Source: Chlamydomonas sphaeroides (Eukaryota > Chlorophyta > Chlorophyceae > Chlamydomonadales > Chlamydomonadaceae). Taken from it: 33,084 nt of DNA. Location: assembly GCA_001662425.1 (NCBI GenBank), contig BDDC01000577.1, positions 13,406 to 46,489 on the forward strand, in the 5' to 3' direction. Shown piece after piece: positions 1 through 11,439 of the stretch (its first letter is position 1; each line of letters opens with the position of its first letter). Both the position numbers and the translations under genes were made by a program. The notes beneath the pieces were generated by a model, which saw only the letters and a list, made by a program, of their open reading frames with translations, ran no database searches and had not been told where the DNA came from.

Positions 1-1681
1 CGGCCTGCAGGCGTTCCTCCGGCAGCTAGAGCAGGTGCGCGCCAGGGGGGGTGCCTAGCGCTCCGTGGGCTTTGCACAGCCCACGACTAGGAAGCGATGG
101 GCATTTGATGCACTGTCAGCGCCGCGCAAAGCTGTAGAGCCAGCGCCACAACTGTGACGCGCCCGCGTCGCCTCTCGGCATTCGGACGCGAAGCGCCGTG
201 TTCGACGCGGCCCGACCGCCGCAGCCAGCCAGCAAGCAAGCATCAATCCTCAACGCGCCACGCCTGGTGCACGCCCACCCTCCCTCGCAGCTGGTCGGCC
301 GCGACGTCGCGTCCATCAACTACGTCTTCCGCTGCCGCTGCCCGGACACTGGTGAGATGCTGCCCCACTGTACCGGCCTGCTACCGGCTGTGAGCCCCAC
401 CGACACACGTGGCTTCGCTGTGGCCGTGTATGCGCCCTATCCTGTGGTGTGGCGTGTGCTCCGCCCCTTGGTCGACTAGTTCGTGTTCGGAAACGACCTC
501 GAAAGCCCGCGGAAAAGCACCTGACCCCCCACACGCGCGTCCCGCATTGCCTCACCGACGCAGGCGCCGAGATCTTCCTGCAGGGCCTGCAAGCCTTTGA
601 GGCCGCTATGCACTGCGCCTGCGTCCGCGCAGCGCAGCGTAGCCTGCAGCAGCAACAGCAGCAGCAGCTACTCGCCGCCGCCGCGCGCCAGCAGGCGGCG
701 GCAGCGCAGCAGCAGGAAGAGGCGCGGCAGCGCCAGGCCGCGCGGCAGCGCGACCTACAGCAGCTCGTGCTGGGCGCCAGCTACGGCTTCCACGCCCAAG
801 CCCATCACCACCACCGCCACCACCACCACGCGCACGCGGACCAAAGTCGCCAGCGCCAGGACCAGAACCCGCGCGACATCAGCCGGCGCCACGGCCGCAC
901 CCACCAAGGCGGCCGCACCCGCCGCGCCTCGGCGCCGACCGAGCGCACGCCGGGGCTTGAGGAGCTGATCGCGGCCGTCGCGGTCGTGCCGCTGGCAGCG
1001 GCCGCGGCCGCGCAGCACGCGCTGCCGGCGGCGCAGCCGCCGCTCCAGCCGCAGCCGCCGCTGCCCAGCGCCCGCGGGAGCCTGCGCACCTCTGCGATGC
1101 TCAGCGGCGTGGCGGCCGAGGCGCAAGAGCTGCAGTCGCAGAGCCGGCCCATGCCGTTGTCGCTGGTGGCCCGCCTGGCCGCACGCTCCGAGGACCGGGG
1201 CAGCCACAGCGGGGCAGCGGCGACGGCGACGACGGCCGGTAGCGTCGCAACGGCGCCCGTGGGCACGCGCGACGGCAACCGAGCCGACGGCCTGACGACT
1301 ACGGTCCTAGATGACAGCGGCTCCTTTGCTGCTGCGGCGGCGGACGCGACGGCCTTGGCCTGCGCCGGCGCCTCAAGCCGGCCCGCGTCCTGCGGTCGGC
1401 AACCGGTTGCCGCCGTGGCTGCCGCGGCCGGCAGCGGCTCGGGGGCAGCGGCGGACGCCGCCGGGGTCTCGGCGCCCGGCGGCTCAGGCCACGCGGCCTG
1501 GTCGCCGCCGGCGGTGGTGTCGCTGCCCGCGGCGGGCGTGCCACCGGTGGAGCCGGAGCGGAGGCCCAAGGCCGAGCACCGCTCGGGCGGGGCTAGGTCG
1601 CTGACGGCGGCGCTGCCGTCCCTCAAGGCGCTCAAGGGCATGTTCACAAAGCACTTCACGCGCCGCGCAGTGGCGCAGTGA
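1..1681 (+). CDS. 3' part of an unrecognised Gln/His/Ala-rich protein (partial)
   Basis: The family is not recognised. Three exons are proposed: 1-34 (open at the window edge), 291-351 and 564-1681. Each junction has AG/GT borders and the phases agree (0, then 1). The first two exons plus the start of the third are the only part that looks conserved-like, with pieces such as GLQAFLRQLEQ, VGRDVASINYVFRCRCPDTG and AEIFLQGLQAFEAAMHCACV. The motif GLQAF occurs twice, once on each side of the 61-bp exon. The rest is low complexity: a Gln run from about 636, Ala/Gln/Arg heptad-like stretches that could form a coiled coil, a His-rich block at about 805-840 (HHHHRHHHHAHAD), then Ala/Ser/Pro-rich sequence. 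The tail is basic (LKALKGMFTKHFTRRAVAQ) before TGA at 1679-1681. A nuclear or scaffolding role would be a guess. The 5' part lies outside the window. The reading frame is well supported; the function is unknown. Confidence 0.6.
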
Positions 1682-3772
1682 GCGTGGCGAGCAGAGAGGT
1701 CCGAGAGCGCGCCGCGGCCGGCGGCGTCCGCTGGCGAAGCGGTCCATCGCACGCGCGAGCGCGCGCCGTGCCGCGGCGTGAGAGCGCGGGGCCTGGCCCC
1801 GCTGGAGAACCTCGCAGGATACATCCGCACGCGCACTTCATTCAGGTTTTGTCCGGCGCAAGCGGTGGATTGGCGCGGCCCTGCAGGCCGCTGAGCATGC
1901 GAGGGGCGGGGTGGCGCAGCTCAGGGCGCCGTTAAGAGCGGGCGCGGCCCGAGGAGTGGGCGGCAGCGCGCCGAAGAGACCACGGGAGCGCGCCGCTCCG
2001 GGGCGGTCCCCACAGTCAAGATGGCGCGGAGCGCCTTGCAAATGAAAGGCAGCGCGGAGCAGCGGTGGGGTCCCGGCTCTGCTCTGCGGCTGGCATGGGT
2101 CGTGGGTAGTTACGCCCAGGGGGATTGGGAGACTGCGGTTGGATGTGACGGTTGCCCACAGCGTTGCGTACCCGCATATGCGGTGCTGAGTGGGAGGGGC
2201 GCCGCCGCCGCGGGTGTCGTTTGCGCCCCGGCTCGCCGGGGTGTTGTCTTGTGCCGTTATGTTGTTCAGTCCAGACCTGATCCCATTGCATACATTTCGT
2301 GCCCTGGCCTTTTGACTATAGTGCGCGCAGCAGCGCCCTCGGCGCTGCAGCGAACGCGCTTTTGAACTTAATGTGGCCGCTGGGGTCGTGGGACTGACGG
2401 CCTCGGCTCTTGTGGGGGTGTAGCTATGGCTATCCGGCCGCAGCCGGCGCCTCGGATCCTCTCGTTGGGCTGGCAGGTGTGGCCTCGGCCACCCTGCCGA
2501 CGACGGCTGTTGCTGCGCGCTAGGTGTGGTTCTGGCTGTGTCTGGTGGGCAGGTTTCTGGCGCTCCGGCGGCGTCACGTCAGCATGAAGCACGGTGGGGC
2601 GCGCCCGGACTGGACTCCGTGCGGCGCTCCGCATGCTGTCCAACGTTGACGCATGCGCGCTGGCGGATGGCACCGCGGGTCTGCGGTATTCTTTTCCGGC
2701 CGCCGGCGCGACTGGGGCGCTTTGGCCCTCGTCTGACGCGGGCGCCGGGTGTACAGGGCTGCTATGTACGTTGCTGGGTGTTGTGTGACTGCGAGTCGGC
2801 GCCGGCGCGTCTGCAGGGCGCGCCGGACTCGGACGGCGATGTTGCGTGCAGCTCGGTTTGTTGGGTGGCTTGGGTGCGCAAGACTGAAAGCCGTGGGCAG
2901 GTGTGGGCATTGGGCCGAGTTGGTGCGCCACTTTGGGGCGACGTGCCTCGGTGCCTACCGCAAGGATGCCTTGGTGCTTTGGCGTGTTGGCTGTCGAGCG
3001 TCCGAACCGCGTGCGGGTGTGTGGGAACGAGCGTGTCCGCCTTGGGCGGGTTGTTGGCCGGAGCGCCTTGCTAGCGCGGTGCTCGCCGCCGCTGTTAGCG
3101 CGCGTTCGTTGGTCGTTATGTCGGTTGGGTCTGCGGTTGGTCGATGTTTATCGGGCTGCCATGCTTGGGATATCGCTCGGGGCTGTGTGGGTCGGATGTG
3201 TACGGTATAGATGGCGTTGCCAGCGTGCCCGTGCCTACGCAGTGACTGGCGGTACCGCGCACGGCTGGCCTTGCTGGCTGGCTTGCCACTGGCGCGCGAG
3301 GCGCGCGGCGGGGCGGGGCGCTTGTTGCGAGGATCAAGTAGCGTGCGATGCAGTCTGATACAGATGGATCCGCTGGTCGGGGCATGGTAAAGAGGCGCTG
3401 CGTTTGATCATGGGTGCAGTTGGTGGTTGCTGGGCTGCTGCCGTGGGCCAGAGCGCGCTTCGCGCCTGGGTACGTATCTCTTATGTGCTTCATGCATTGG
3501 GCTAACCCGCGTGCCCCGTTGTGTGTGCTCTCCAAGGCAACATATGTATGCATGAGCGCTGCCGCTCGCCGGCGCAGCCGCCACACGTTGGCGCGCCGGC
3601 GCTGCGGTCCGCGCCGCTAAGCGACGCAGATGCAAGGGCGGCGCTCGTGGTTGTCATCGGCGCCGCCGACGCCCAGCGCTGTTGTGTTTTGGCCAGGATG
3701 GGAGGCGTTTGCGGCGATGGGACGGTGGCGCATCGGGACCTGGGGCGTTCAGGGCGGCAGCCCGCGCCGCGT

Positions 3773-3837
3773 GTGTGTGTTCCAGTGTTAGGTAGCACAG
3801 AACCCCACACGCGGCACAGTGTGTGTGTGTGTGCCCT
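3773..3837. repeat. Short GT microsatellite tracts
   Basis: Two short (GT)n runs occur around 3773-3782 and 3820-3834, separated by unrelated sequence containing a CACACGCGGCAC segment. They are simple-sequence DNA in the gene-poor region and no function is implied. Confidence 0.6.
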
Positions 3838-4740
3838 ACTGGCCCTGATTGGCGCCGGGGGCCGCCCGCACCACCGGCCGTCGCAATGCACAGAACTGCG
3901 CTCTGTACCTCTGCCCCAATGGCTGATAAGTCGGGTGTCGTCGCGCCGTATCGGACCGCTAGATGCGGTGTGAGTCCCTGGAGCCGGCGGGTGAAGGGGC
4001 TATGACATGTTGGCAGCCTGCGCGTGCGGGGCGCTGAACCGGTCCCCCCACCAGGGCGCGCTTGTTTGGTGCTCGCTGCCGGGTCTGGTACTGCGATGCT
4101 TCATGTTTGGAGGCTGCTCGCGCGCTTGCAGTGCGGTGCACAGGGTCGGCGCGTGAGGCCTTGCAGCGCGCAGCCCTGGGGCCGCTGCTGTGCGCAACAA
4201 TCGTGCCGCCACCCTTCGGGGTGCGGAGGCGGCTTTCGACCTCGGGGAAGCTGCGTCTCGTGCTGTCGGCGCGCGGGCCTTTAACCGCAGCCAGTAGGCC
4301 TCTTCCCTGGTGCCCCCGCTTCGACTGTACCGTACCTCGCGGGACCTTTGCTTGCGTCTTGTAAGCGCTTGTGGGAGACATCCCTCAACTACCGGAGGTG
4401 TCCCCCAAGCATCCTGGGATGCTGCAGCGCTGCCGGCGCGTCAGCAGCGACGGCGCGGTGCACGCGGGTTGAAGGCGACTGCTGCCATTTCACTGTTGAA
4501 CCAGCGTGGAAGACTGCCGCCTTGCGTCATCTCTCCAGCAGTTGATTTCTTGTGCGTGGCTGGCGGGGAACAGCCCGACGGGGGCCCCTGGCGCAGCTGG
4601 CATACCACAATGCGGCACGCAAAAGGCCGAGCGAGGGTGCCGGGGCTGCCAGGGCACCGCTGACAAAGGGCTTGGCATGGGGTTGGCCTGTGTTACCGCA
4701 GCTCAGCGGTTCATCACGCGAACAACCGACATTGACGTGT

Positions 4741-4797
4741 GGGATGAAGGGAAGGGAAGAAGGGAAGGGAGGAAGGGCAAGGAACGGAAAGGGACGC
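4741..4797. repeat. Polypurine GGGAA/GGAAG-rich tract
   Basis: About 57 bases consist almost wholly of G and A on the plus strand, made of irregular GGGAAG and GGAAGG units. This is simple-sequence DNA within the gene-poor region. Such mirror-like purine tracts can adopt triplex structures, but nothing here shows that it matters. Confidence 0.6.
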
Positions 4798-6531
4798 TAG
4801 CAGGTTGCGGGCACGGGGCAGCAGCCACATGCGAAGCAGCCTACAGACAGCCGCAGCCGCAGCTGCAGACTTGCAGACTTGCAGAAGCCTTCTGGGGCCA
4901 CGGTGCCTCTGCTAAAAGACGGTCAAGGCCAGAAACCTGCTGCTTCAAAGCTTTCCGCTGGTCCTGCAGGTGTGCTGCTGCCCAACGCGCGTGCACCGGA
5001 GATGTGTTGCCCGCCGGCAGCTGTATTCGGCCGGCAAGGGGTAAGGGTGCTCGAGGGGGGCGGATGCGATAGCGACTGGATGCCTTCTGGCCGCTGTGGG
5101 TAGCCCCCGAAGCGCAGTGCAACGCATCCGCCTGGACTGACTCCAGCGGCATGCCTAGCGCTGTCGGAGACGGCAGCCCGCAATTATCTTTCCCTGGCGG
5201 TTGGCACAGAGGTCGCCGCTGCGGCTTCGCATTAGCCCCCTGTCGTGCAAGGCGCGCCTGAAGCAGCGGCGGGGCCCCGTGCGCTCTCTGGGAGCGGTGG
5301 CGAACCAACCATTCTTGCGATATTAAATGGCAAGCCGCGCCTCTGCAGTTTCCTTGTGCTGGCGCATGTGCAGCCGATAGCAACGCGCGCCGGAGTCCAA
5401 GGGCTTTTCGCCGAGCCGCACTTGCACGCCAGCCTGATAATCCGCCACCCCGAACATTACCACGCAGGGAGGAGGTCCTGACGCCACACCCTCGCCACAC
5501 TGGAACCTGGGAGGAAGCCTCCTGCCAGACCTTACAACTCAGTTTTGCTGGGGGGGGGCGTCGGAAATCGACACAATTCGCGAAGACAGCACGCCGGGGG
5601 ACCGGAGGGCCGGGGTCGGGCGGCGGTCGCGGCCGCGGCAAGCGCCGCCGGCCGAGCTCTGACAGGGGATGGGCGGCGGGGCTTCGTTCGCGTTTTTCTT
5701 TATTTTGGCACTCCTCCGCCGCCGCCACCTCCGGGCTGGGGCCGCGGCCGAGTGGCAGCGGGGGCGCCGGCCGCGGCAAGTTACTTCTTGGCAGGCAAGT
5801 TGTCCCTGAGTTGGCAGGGAGGGTGGGCCCTGCCTCATAGCCGTGCATGGCTGGCTGAGCGGCGGCTGTTGCGATGGCGGTACGATTGTACGGCTGTACG
5901 ATTGTGCTAGCGCGAGGCGTGGGGGGGGGCGCAACACTTTCCGCATTCAAGCGTGCCCCGTTTATGTCGATGTAAATTGCCCAAGTAGCCCAAATTGGTG
6001 GGGACGGCTGGCAGGCCGGATGAACGACGGATGGGGGGAACTACGCCTCCCCATTCCGGACAGGAGGGGGTCACTTCATGATTTTGGATGGGGCCACCTT
6101 GTCACGTGCAGAGTTGCCGACCAGACCAGGTGCTGGGGTCGCCAGGAAAAGTTGAGTAAAGGGGATGCCACAGTGAAGGGCGCTAGCAGGCTGTGGCTTG
6201 CGAATGGGTGCAATTTCCTGAGGTCAGGAGGACGCAACGGCGGGGAGCAGGGGAGCAGCGGGGGAGCGAAAGCGGGCAGGGCGTGTGCGTTTCGAGGGCG
6301 TGCGCAAAGGCGTGCGGGTTGGGAATGTGAATGTCACTGTGCTCAGATATCAGTTGCACGCACACAATCAACGCATTCCAGCTATCCTTGTGCTGGGGCA
6401 GCGACAGGCCCTTTACCGAAACAGTCTCGGACGCCACCGCAGTCTTTCACGGCCCTCAGGCCTCTGCTTTTTCAATAGTCTCCACTGATACCTATTTCCA
6501 CTAAGGAGCGTTTTGATAAGAGTTGGCCGCG

Positions 6532-9500
6532 ATGCCACCGCCAGAAGGCTACGCTTATGCGCCGCTGGAAGGAGGACCGTCAACATCTAGGCCTCTCACT
6601 CTCGATAGGGATAACCACGACTTCAAACTTAAACAAAGGCCCGATGAGCGCGGTCGAGATGGCGGGTCCCTCTCCCACGAGCCTCGGTTGCGGCGAGCAA
6701 ATTCAATATCCTACAAGACGGTGCTTGGCGGCGAGCTACCACAGGGCATCCGCCAGCGTGACAAGGCAAGGAGGGGAATTGAAGGATGTTGCTTGCCCCG
6801 ACATACCTGCGTACCCCTGCCCCCGTCGGCTCGAGACAGGCTTGGAACCAAGCCAAGGCTTTGGGCATCGGCGCTTGAGGGCAGGGCGGCAGCGCGGGGG
6901 CAGCAGCGCGGGGGGCCCGTTGAAACCCTCATTTGCCCGCATGCCCGTTGCCCCCAACCCGGACGCAGTTCGTGCCCCTGCCGCTAGATAGCAGCCGCGC
7001 CGCCTCCCCCGGACGGCCCGAGGAGAGCGACACGGGGAGAGCCGTCAACGAGTACGCTGGCGCGCTGGCGCCGGGGACCTCGGGCCGAGCCAGGTAGGCT
7101 GCCGGCTTCAATGCACTGCTCTTCCTTGAGTGGCGGCTATGCGGATTCCCGTAACAAGCGGCTGAGCCGGCGGGCAAAGCATAACCGCCGGTCTGTCTGC
7201 GACAACCACGCTTGCAATGCACGCTGGCTCACGCAAGCTTGGCCGTTGGACTATGGCCGCGATGCTGCTGGCCGCCGGCGGAGCTAGCTGCGCCTGCTGT
7301 GGCGGCGGCTACTGCCCTTAGCCGTGCTCCTGCACGCGGCCGGCTCACAAGCCGCGGCGCGCGCTCCCCCCGCGCCGACTGTGCCGTACCGTGCTGCGGT
7401 ACGCAGGATCACGGTGTACTGCATCGCGGAGAGCCTGGACCGTGACAAGCTGGAGGGCCTCATCCGAATCAAGCACCCAGGTGGGCCTGGCAGCACCCAG
7501 GTGGGCCTGGCAGCACCCAGTCCCTCCTGAGAGTCGGTGCTGGGCATCAAGTCGGAGGCACAGGGTGCTGGGCCCAGGCCACGGCTGGGCCAAGGTGTTG
7601 CGGGCGGCGCACAGCCTATGTTCTAACGCGCCGGACCTGGCCTGTCGCTGAGGCACCCCCCTACGCTCCCCTTGACTCACCCCGCAGCCTGGGAGACTCA
7701 CTCGTATCAGGACGTGCTGCACGCGCGGCTGCCTGGGCCTCCGCTGGCGCCTGGCTACAGCGGCGGCTACGGCGGCGGCGGAACACACGGCGGCGCACTG
7801 GAGGACGCGTCGGGGCCGGGCGGCGCGGCGGTGGGGACGCCCGACGTGTTCTTCTTCGAGGCAAGCGCCGCGCAAGGGGGCCCCGGTGGCTGTGTTGTGT
7901 GTGACACATCTGGGTCGCGCGTCGTCTCGAGCTCCGCCGCGGCCCCGCTTGTGTTCAGAAAGAGGAACATTTAGTAACACGATCCACGCGGCACGCTCTG
8001 AGTTTATGACGCGTCGATCGTGCATATGAAGCAGGGATGCGTTCAGGTGCACCGGTGCGGGAACCGCGTGTGTGTGCGTTTGTATGCTAGTCGACAGGCG
8101 GCAACCGGGCATGGCCTCTGGCCGCCCTGCGCGGCCACCCCTCCTCTCCATGACCCTGTCCATCTTGCCCCTCTGCCGTGCCCCGCCGCAGTACGGGGTG
8201 GTGGCGTTCTGGGGCCTGCAAGTCACGCAGGTGAGCAGCCACACGTCAGGTGGCACATGGGGAGGGACGACGGCCGTCAGGGAGGGCCCGAACCCTACGA
8301 TAGCACAGCAGCAACACGGCCTCCGTACCCGCCCGCCCGCCCGCCCGCTGACGCTCCGCCCGCAGTAGGCCAGGACCCTGCCCAAGGCCCCAGAGCCACG
8401 CGCGTGTGTTGAGCCCTGGCCCGCCCCTCCCGCCCGCCCCATCCACCCACCCGGCCGTGTGTCGCCCGCAGGAGGCCAGCATCCTGCGCTCACTGGCCAG
8501 CGCCGCGCAGTCGGGGCCCCTGGCTCGGCCCGACGTGGACGAATTCGTGTTCAACATCTCCGTCAGCGAGCCGCCCCACATCCAGAACGACACCATCACC
8601 ATCAACCGCCGCCAGGCCACCGACCCGCAGGTGGGCGGCTGGCGGATGCGTCGTGCGTGGCGGTAGCCGGGGCGGGTGGCTGGGCAGGCGGGGCCTTGGC
8701 GGGGGTCCGGGATCGCGGCGGGTAAGGCAGCACGGTGCCTCGAGGAGCGGGACTTGTGGCGTTGTGGGGGCTTCCTTGCCTGCCGGGTCTGCGGCGCACC
8801 GGCCGCCCAGCCCCATGCCCCACAGGTGCGGCCGGCCATCGGCCACGCGCTCGCCACGTGCTCCAAGCTGCCGCTGCACCTGAACACACACGTACCCGTT
8901 CCCCTGTCCCCTCTCCTCCGCTCCCCCTACCCACGTGCCGCTGCACCTAAACACACATGAACCTTGTTCCGAAGACACGTACCCGCTGCCCTCCGCTCAC
9001 CTCCGCTCACCTCCTACCCACGTCCCTCAGGTGCGGCTGGCCATCAGCCACGCGCTCGCGCAGTCCACCAAGCTGTCGGTGTACGAGGAGCGGGTGGTGG
9101 CGCTGGTGGAGGAGAGCAAGCACCTGCCGCAGGTGCGGCAACCCCCCGCCTGCGCCGGGCGGCCAGCGACGGGGTGGGGACCGGCCCAGGCCGGCCCCGA
9201 GGGTGCTGCACACAAAGGGATCGAACGCATGCCGCTGGCACCGCTGCGGCGCTGCCAGGGTAGAGGGGTCTTGCAGCTGGCGGGGTCCGGCTGCGGCCCC
9301 CGCCCCTTGGGCCTTGCCCAGCTTCGCGCCTACTCCTTGCCCCTGGCCCTGCTGCCCCGCAGGACCTGGCCACGCACGGCCGGGTGTCCATGAGCGCCAA
9401 GAACCTGGCGCAGCTCATCGGCAAGGTGCGGCGCCGCAGGGTCGGCGGTATCCTGGGGGCCAGGTTGCTTGCCTCGGCCCTGCACCCCTCCCTGCCTCGC

Positions 9501-10896
9501 GCCCACACGGCCCACGCCCTCCCCTCCCCAGCCCCCTCCGCCCGCTCTGCCGCTGCCTTACGCGCGCAATCTCCAGGCGACGCCCCACAGCCGCAGCTCG
9601 GGCCCCCTGTCCCTGCCCTGACGGTCGCCCTTCCTCCCTCTTCCGCTCCCCCTGCCCCTCACCCCCGTCCAGGTCTTCCTGCAGTCCTCCACCCTCAACC
9701 TGCTGTCAACCGTCATGGACACGCCCGAGTTCTTCTGGTCCGCGCCAGACCAGCTGCAGGTAGGGGCCGCGGGGCAGCGCCAGCCGCAGCCAGGGGCAGG
9801 CAATGGCACGGGAGCAGCACCCACTGCCGGCGCAGGCCGGAGTCGCCGCGCGGGCCGGGGGTTGGGCAGGGGGCGAGGCGGATGGACTGTCGCATTCGCC
9901 CACAGCTGACGCGTGCGCTGGCCCTGGCTGGCCCTGTACGGCTGGATCCGTACGGCAGGCGCTGTACGAGCGCGCGTGCGAGTACCTGGAGCTGGACACG
10001 CGGGCTGAGGTGCTCAATGCGCGGTTCGAGGTGGGACTGGCGGGGGTGCGGTGCGGCGGGGTGGTGCAGCCTGGGCGCAGCGCGGCGGTGATTGGCCGAG
10101 GGGTCCAGGGAGGAGGCAAGGGCTGAGGGAAGGTCACGCCAGCGGTGCCGGCGAGACAGGCGGCGGCCCCGTTGCGCTCGCTGAGGCTGGCGTCCTCGGC
10201 TGCCAGTGCCCCGACCCCGACCAACACCCGGCCCCTGTCCCTGCTCCTGTCCCTGCTCCTGCCGCTGCCGCGGCGTGCGCAGGTGCTGCAGGAGATGCTC
10301 GACATGCTGGTGAGACGGGGCATGGAAGGGGAGGGAGATTATGGGGGCGGGTTGAACAGCGAAGGGCCACCGGATGTGCCCTGGCGCGGAGCAGCGCGCG
10401 GAGTGCAGGTCTCTGCGCGGTGCGAGCTGCATGGGCGCCGCATGTCTGCCGCGGCTGCGCCGGCGCCAGGGGCAGGAGAGAGATGCAGTGCGATGCCGTC
10501 GACCCCAGCCTGGTCGTCCGCCGCCGCTCCTTTCCCTCGCGCCCACAGCGCGACCACAAGAACAACTCGCACGCGGCGCGGCTCGAGTGGATCATCATCT
10601 GGTGCGCCGCATGCGTCACATGCAGGGGCGGCGTATGGAGTCATGTCCGTAGCGGCATCCGATGCGTAGCGGAAAGATAGCGCGAAGGCCAGAGTGTAGG
10701 CCAGCATGTGAGGCCCCGCGGGGCATGGCGCTACCGCAGCGGCAGCGGTGTGGCAGCCGGGGGCGCCTGCATGTCACCTGGCTGTGCCTCATGACGCCAT
10801 GCCCCCTCGCTGCCGGCTGCTCCTCGCCGCAGGCTGCTGCTGGTGGACGTCATCCTCATGCTCTTCCAGCTGCTCAGCCTCTTCGGCCTGGTGTGA
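6532..10896 (+). CDS. RMND1/Rmd1/Sif2 family (DUF155) membrane protein, complete, 13 exons
   Basis: Exons: 6532-6765, 6969-7093, 7407-7480, 7688-7860, 8192-8230, 8472-8630, 9031-9132, 9363-9425, 9673-9759, 9959-10030, 10283-10309 (27-bp microexon), 10549-10601, 10833-10896. All phases agree and give about 423 residues. DUF155 signatures appear in family order: RITVYCIAESL (about 120), VFFFE joined to YGVVAFWGL (198-211), DEFVFNISVSEPP and IQNDTITI (exon 6), ISHALAQSTKLSVYEE (exon 7), GRVSMSAKNLAQLIGK (exon 8), LSTVMDTPEFFWS (exon 9), LYERACEYLELDTRAEVLNAR (split here only by wording; exon 10) and RLEWIIIW. One C-terminal hydrophobic helix (about 397-423) predicts a tail-anchored membrane protein. 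Human RMND1 supports mitochondrial translation; yeast and fission-yeast relatives have other locations, so the compartment here is unknown. The residues before 120 are variable. Introns 1 and 4 begin with GC. The ATG is the first in frame after an upstream in-frame TTG and stops. Confidence 0.92.
7472..7520 (+). repeat. 20-bp tandem repeat carrying a duplicated 5' splice site
   Basis: The unit GTGGGCCTGGCAGCACCCAG occurs at 7481-7500 and 7501-7520, preceded by its last nine bases as the end of exon 3 (7472-7480). The exon-intron junction CACCCAG/GTGGGC is therefore present twice in a row, at 7480/7481 and 7500/7501. Only the first keeps the reading phase with exon 4; use of the second would add 20 bases and shift the frame. 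Confidence 0.85.
7951..8060 (+). repeat. Dispersed repeat, copy A (intron 4 of the DUF155 gene)
   Basis: This roughly 110-bp segment shares recognisable blocks with 21476-21590: GCGGCACGC, TGACGCG, TCGTGC, and the 14-mer AGGGATGCGTTCAG followed by GTGC. It lies wholly within the GC-AG intron 7861-8191. The inverse complement shares further blocks with 32226-32312. No coding capacity or clear terminal inverted repeat was seen. Confidence 0.7.
8826..8960 (+). other. Decayed partial tandem copy of DUF155 exon 7 inside the preceding intron
   Basis: The segment from 8826 follows a good 3' splice site (CCCCACAG) and reads VRPAIGHALATCSKLPLH, clearly matching exon 7 (9031 onward), which reads VRLAISHALAQSTKLSVY. 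After about 55 bases the copy departs and loses the conserved VYEERVVALVEE part. A third short echo of its end (CCGCTGCACCTAAACACACA) sits at about 8939-8957. It looks like a remnant of local duplication and is not needed for a phase-consistent gene model. Confidence 0.8.
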
Positions 10897-10912
10897 GCGG
10901 CCTGCAGCCGGT

Positions 10913-11000
10913 CGTCGGGGGCTGTCGCATGAGCCGTCGGGGGCTGTCGCATGAGCCGTCGGGGGCTGTCGCATGAGCCGTCGGGGGCTGTCGCATGAGC
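10913..11000 (+). repeat. Four perfect 22-bp tandem repeats in the DUF155 3' UTR
   Basis: The unit CGTCGGGGGCTGTCGCATGA + GC is repeated exactly four times at 10913-10934, 10935-10956, 10957-10978 and 10979-11000. It is followed by two copies of a 15-bp unit (CGGTGCCGCAAGAGC-like) to about 11028. The array begins 17 bases after the stop codon, so it should be transcribed in the 3' untranslated region. Perfect identity points to recent expansion. There are no spacers, so it is not a CRISPR array. Confidence 0.9.
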
Positions 11001-11414
11001 CGGTGCCGCAAGAGCCGGTGCCGCAAGGCACGGGCCTCCAAACCAGGCGATCCATGTTAGCCCAAGAGCGGGCGGGGGGAGGGCATCTCGAGTGGGGTTG
11101 CGACTGCCGGTTGCACGAGTCCCTTTGGAAGCCATCAAGTGGAGGAGGGGCGGTCTGTGCGGCGGCCCATGGGCAGGTTGCGAGTGTGCGTTGTTGAGGT
11201 CCGCTTGGTGTGAGCGACGCATCACGGCGACGCGCGAGCGTCGCGGCGCTGGCGGTGCTAGGCAGCCGCAGCAGCACGCGGCCGCAGCTTGGGCGTTGCT
11301 GTGGGGTTGCGCTGGCGTCGCTCACGTGGCTTTGACAATGTGTGGGGCTGCACTGCTGCACAATCAATTGCATACAGCACCTTGTGGCGTCGGCGCGCTG
11401 GTTCCGATAACGCG

Positions 11415-11419
11415 TGTAA
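11415..11419 (+). terminator. Candidate TGTAA polyadenylation signal of the DUF155 gene
   Basis: TGTAA is the usual polyadenylation signal of volvocine algae, with cleavage about 10-15 bases further on. This is the first plus-strand copy after the stop at 10896 and gives a 3' UTR of about 530 bases that includes the 22-bp repeats. Confidence 0.5.
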
Positions 11420-11439
11420 GGCTGTCCAGGCAGAGAGGT

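Larger units (their letters stand above)
1682..6531. other. Gene-poor 4.8-kb stretch, G/T-rich on the plus strand
   Basis: No exon chain with conserved-looking protein could be built on either strand. From about 1850 to 4000 the plus strand is rich in G and T, and its open frames give Cys/Trp/Arg/Val-rich translations typical of non-coding GC-rich DNA. The first plus-strand TGTAA motif after the upstream stop codon is at 4360-4364 and another is at 5971-5975, so part of this stretch could be a very long 3' untranslated region. The stretch just before 6532 would hold the promoter and 5' leader of the DUF155 gene. No TATA box or other defined element was recognised. Confidence 0.5.

Noticed and set aside
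805..1836. 343-residue open frame on the minus strand
   Set aside because: It is antisense to the Gln/His-rich exon and is Arg/Ala/Trp-rich, as expected for a shadow of CAG/CAC-type codons.
2526..3358. Overlapping Cys/Trp/Val-rich plus-strand frames
   Set aside because: Three frames are open at once with similar poor composition, the mark of non-coding G/T-rich DNA.
4841..5950. 369-residue open frame on the minus strand
   Set aside because: It begins at a TTG, is a mix of Pro/Arg/Ala without motifs, and has no conserved blocks. Long chance frames are common at this GC content.
10913..11000. Possible CRISPR-like array
   Set aside because: The 22-bp units abut with no spacers and the genome is eukaryotic.
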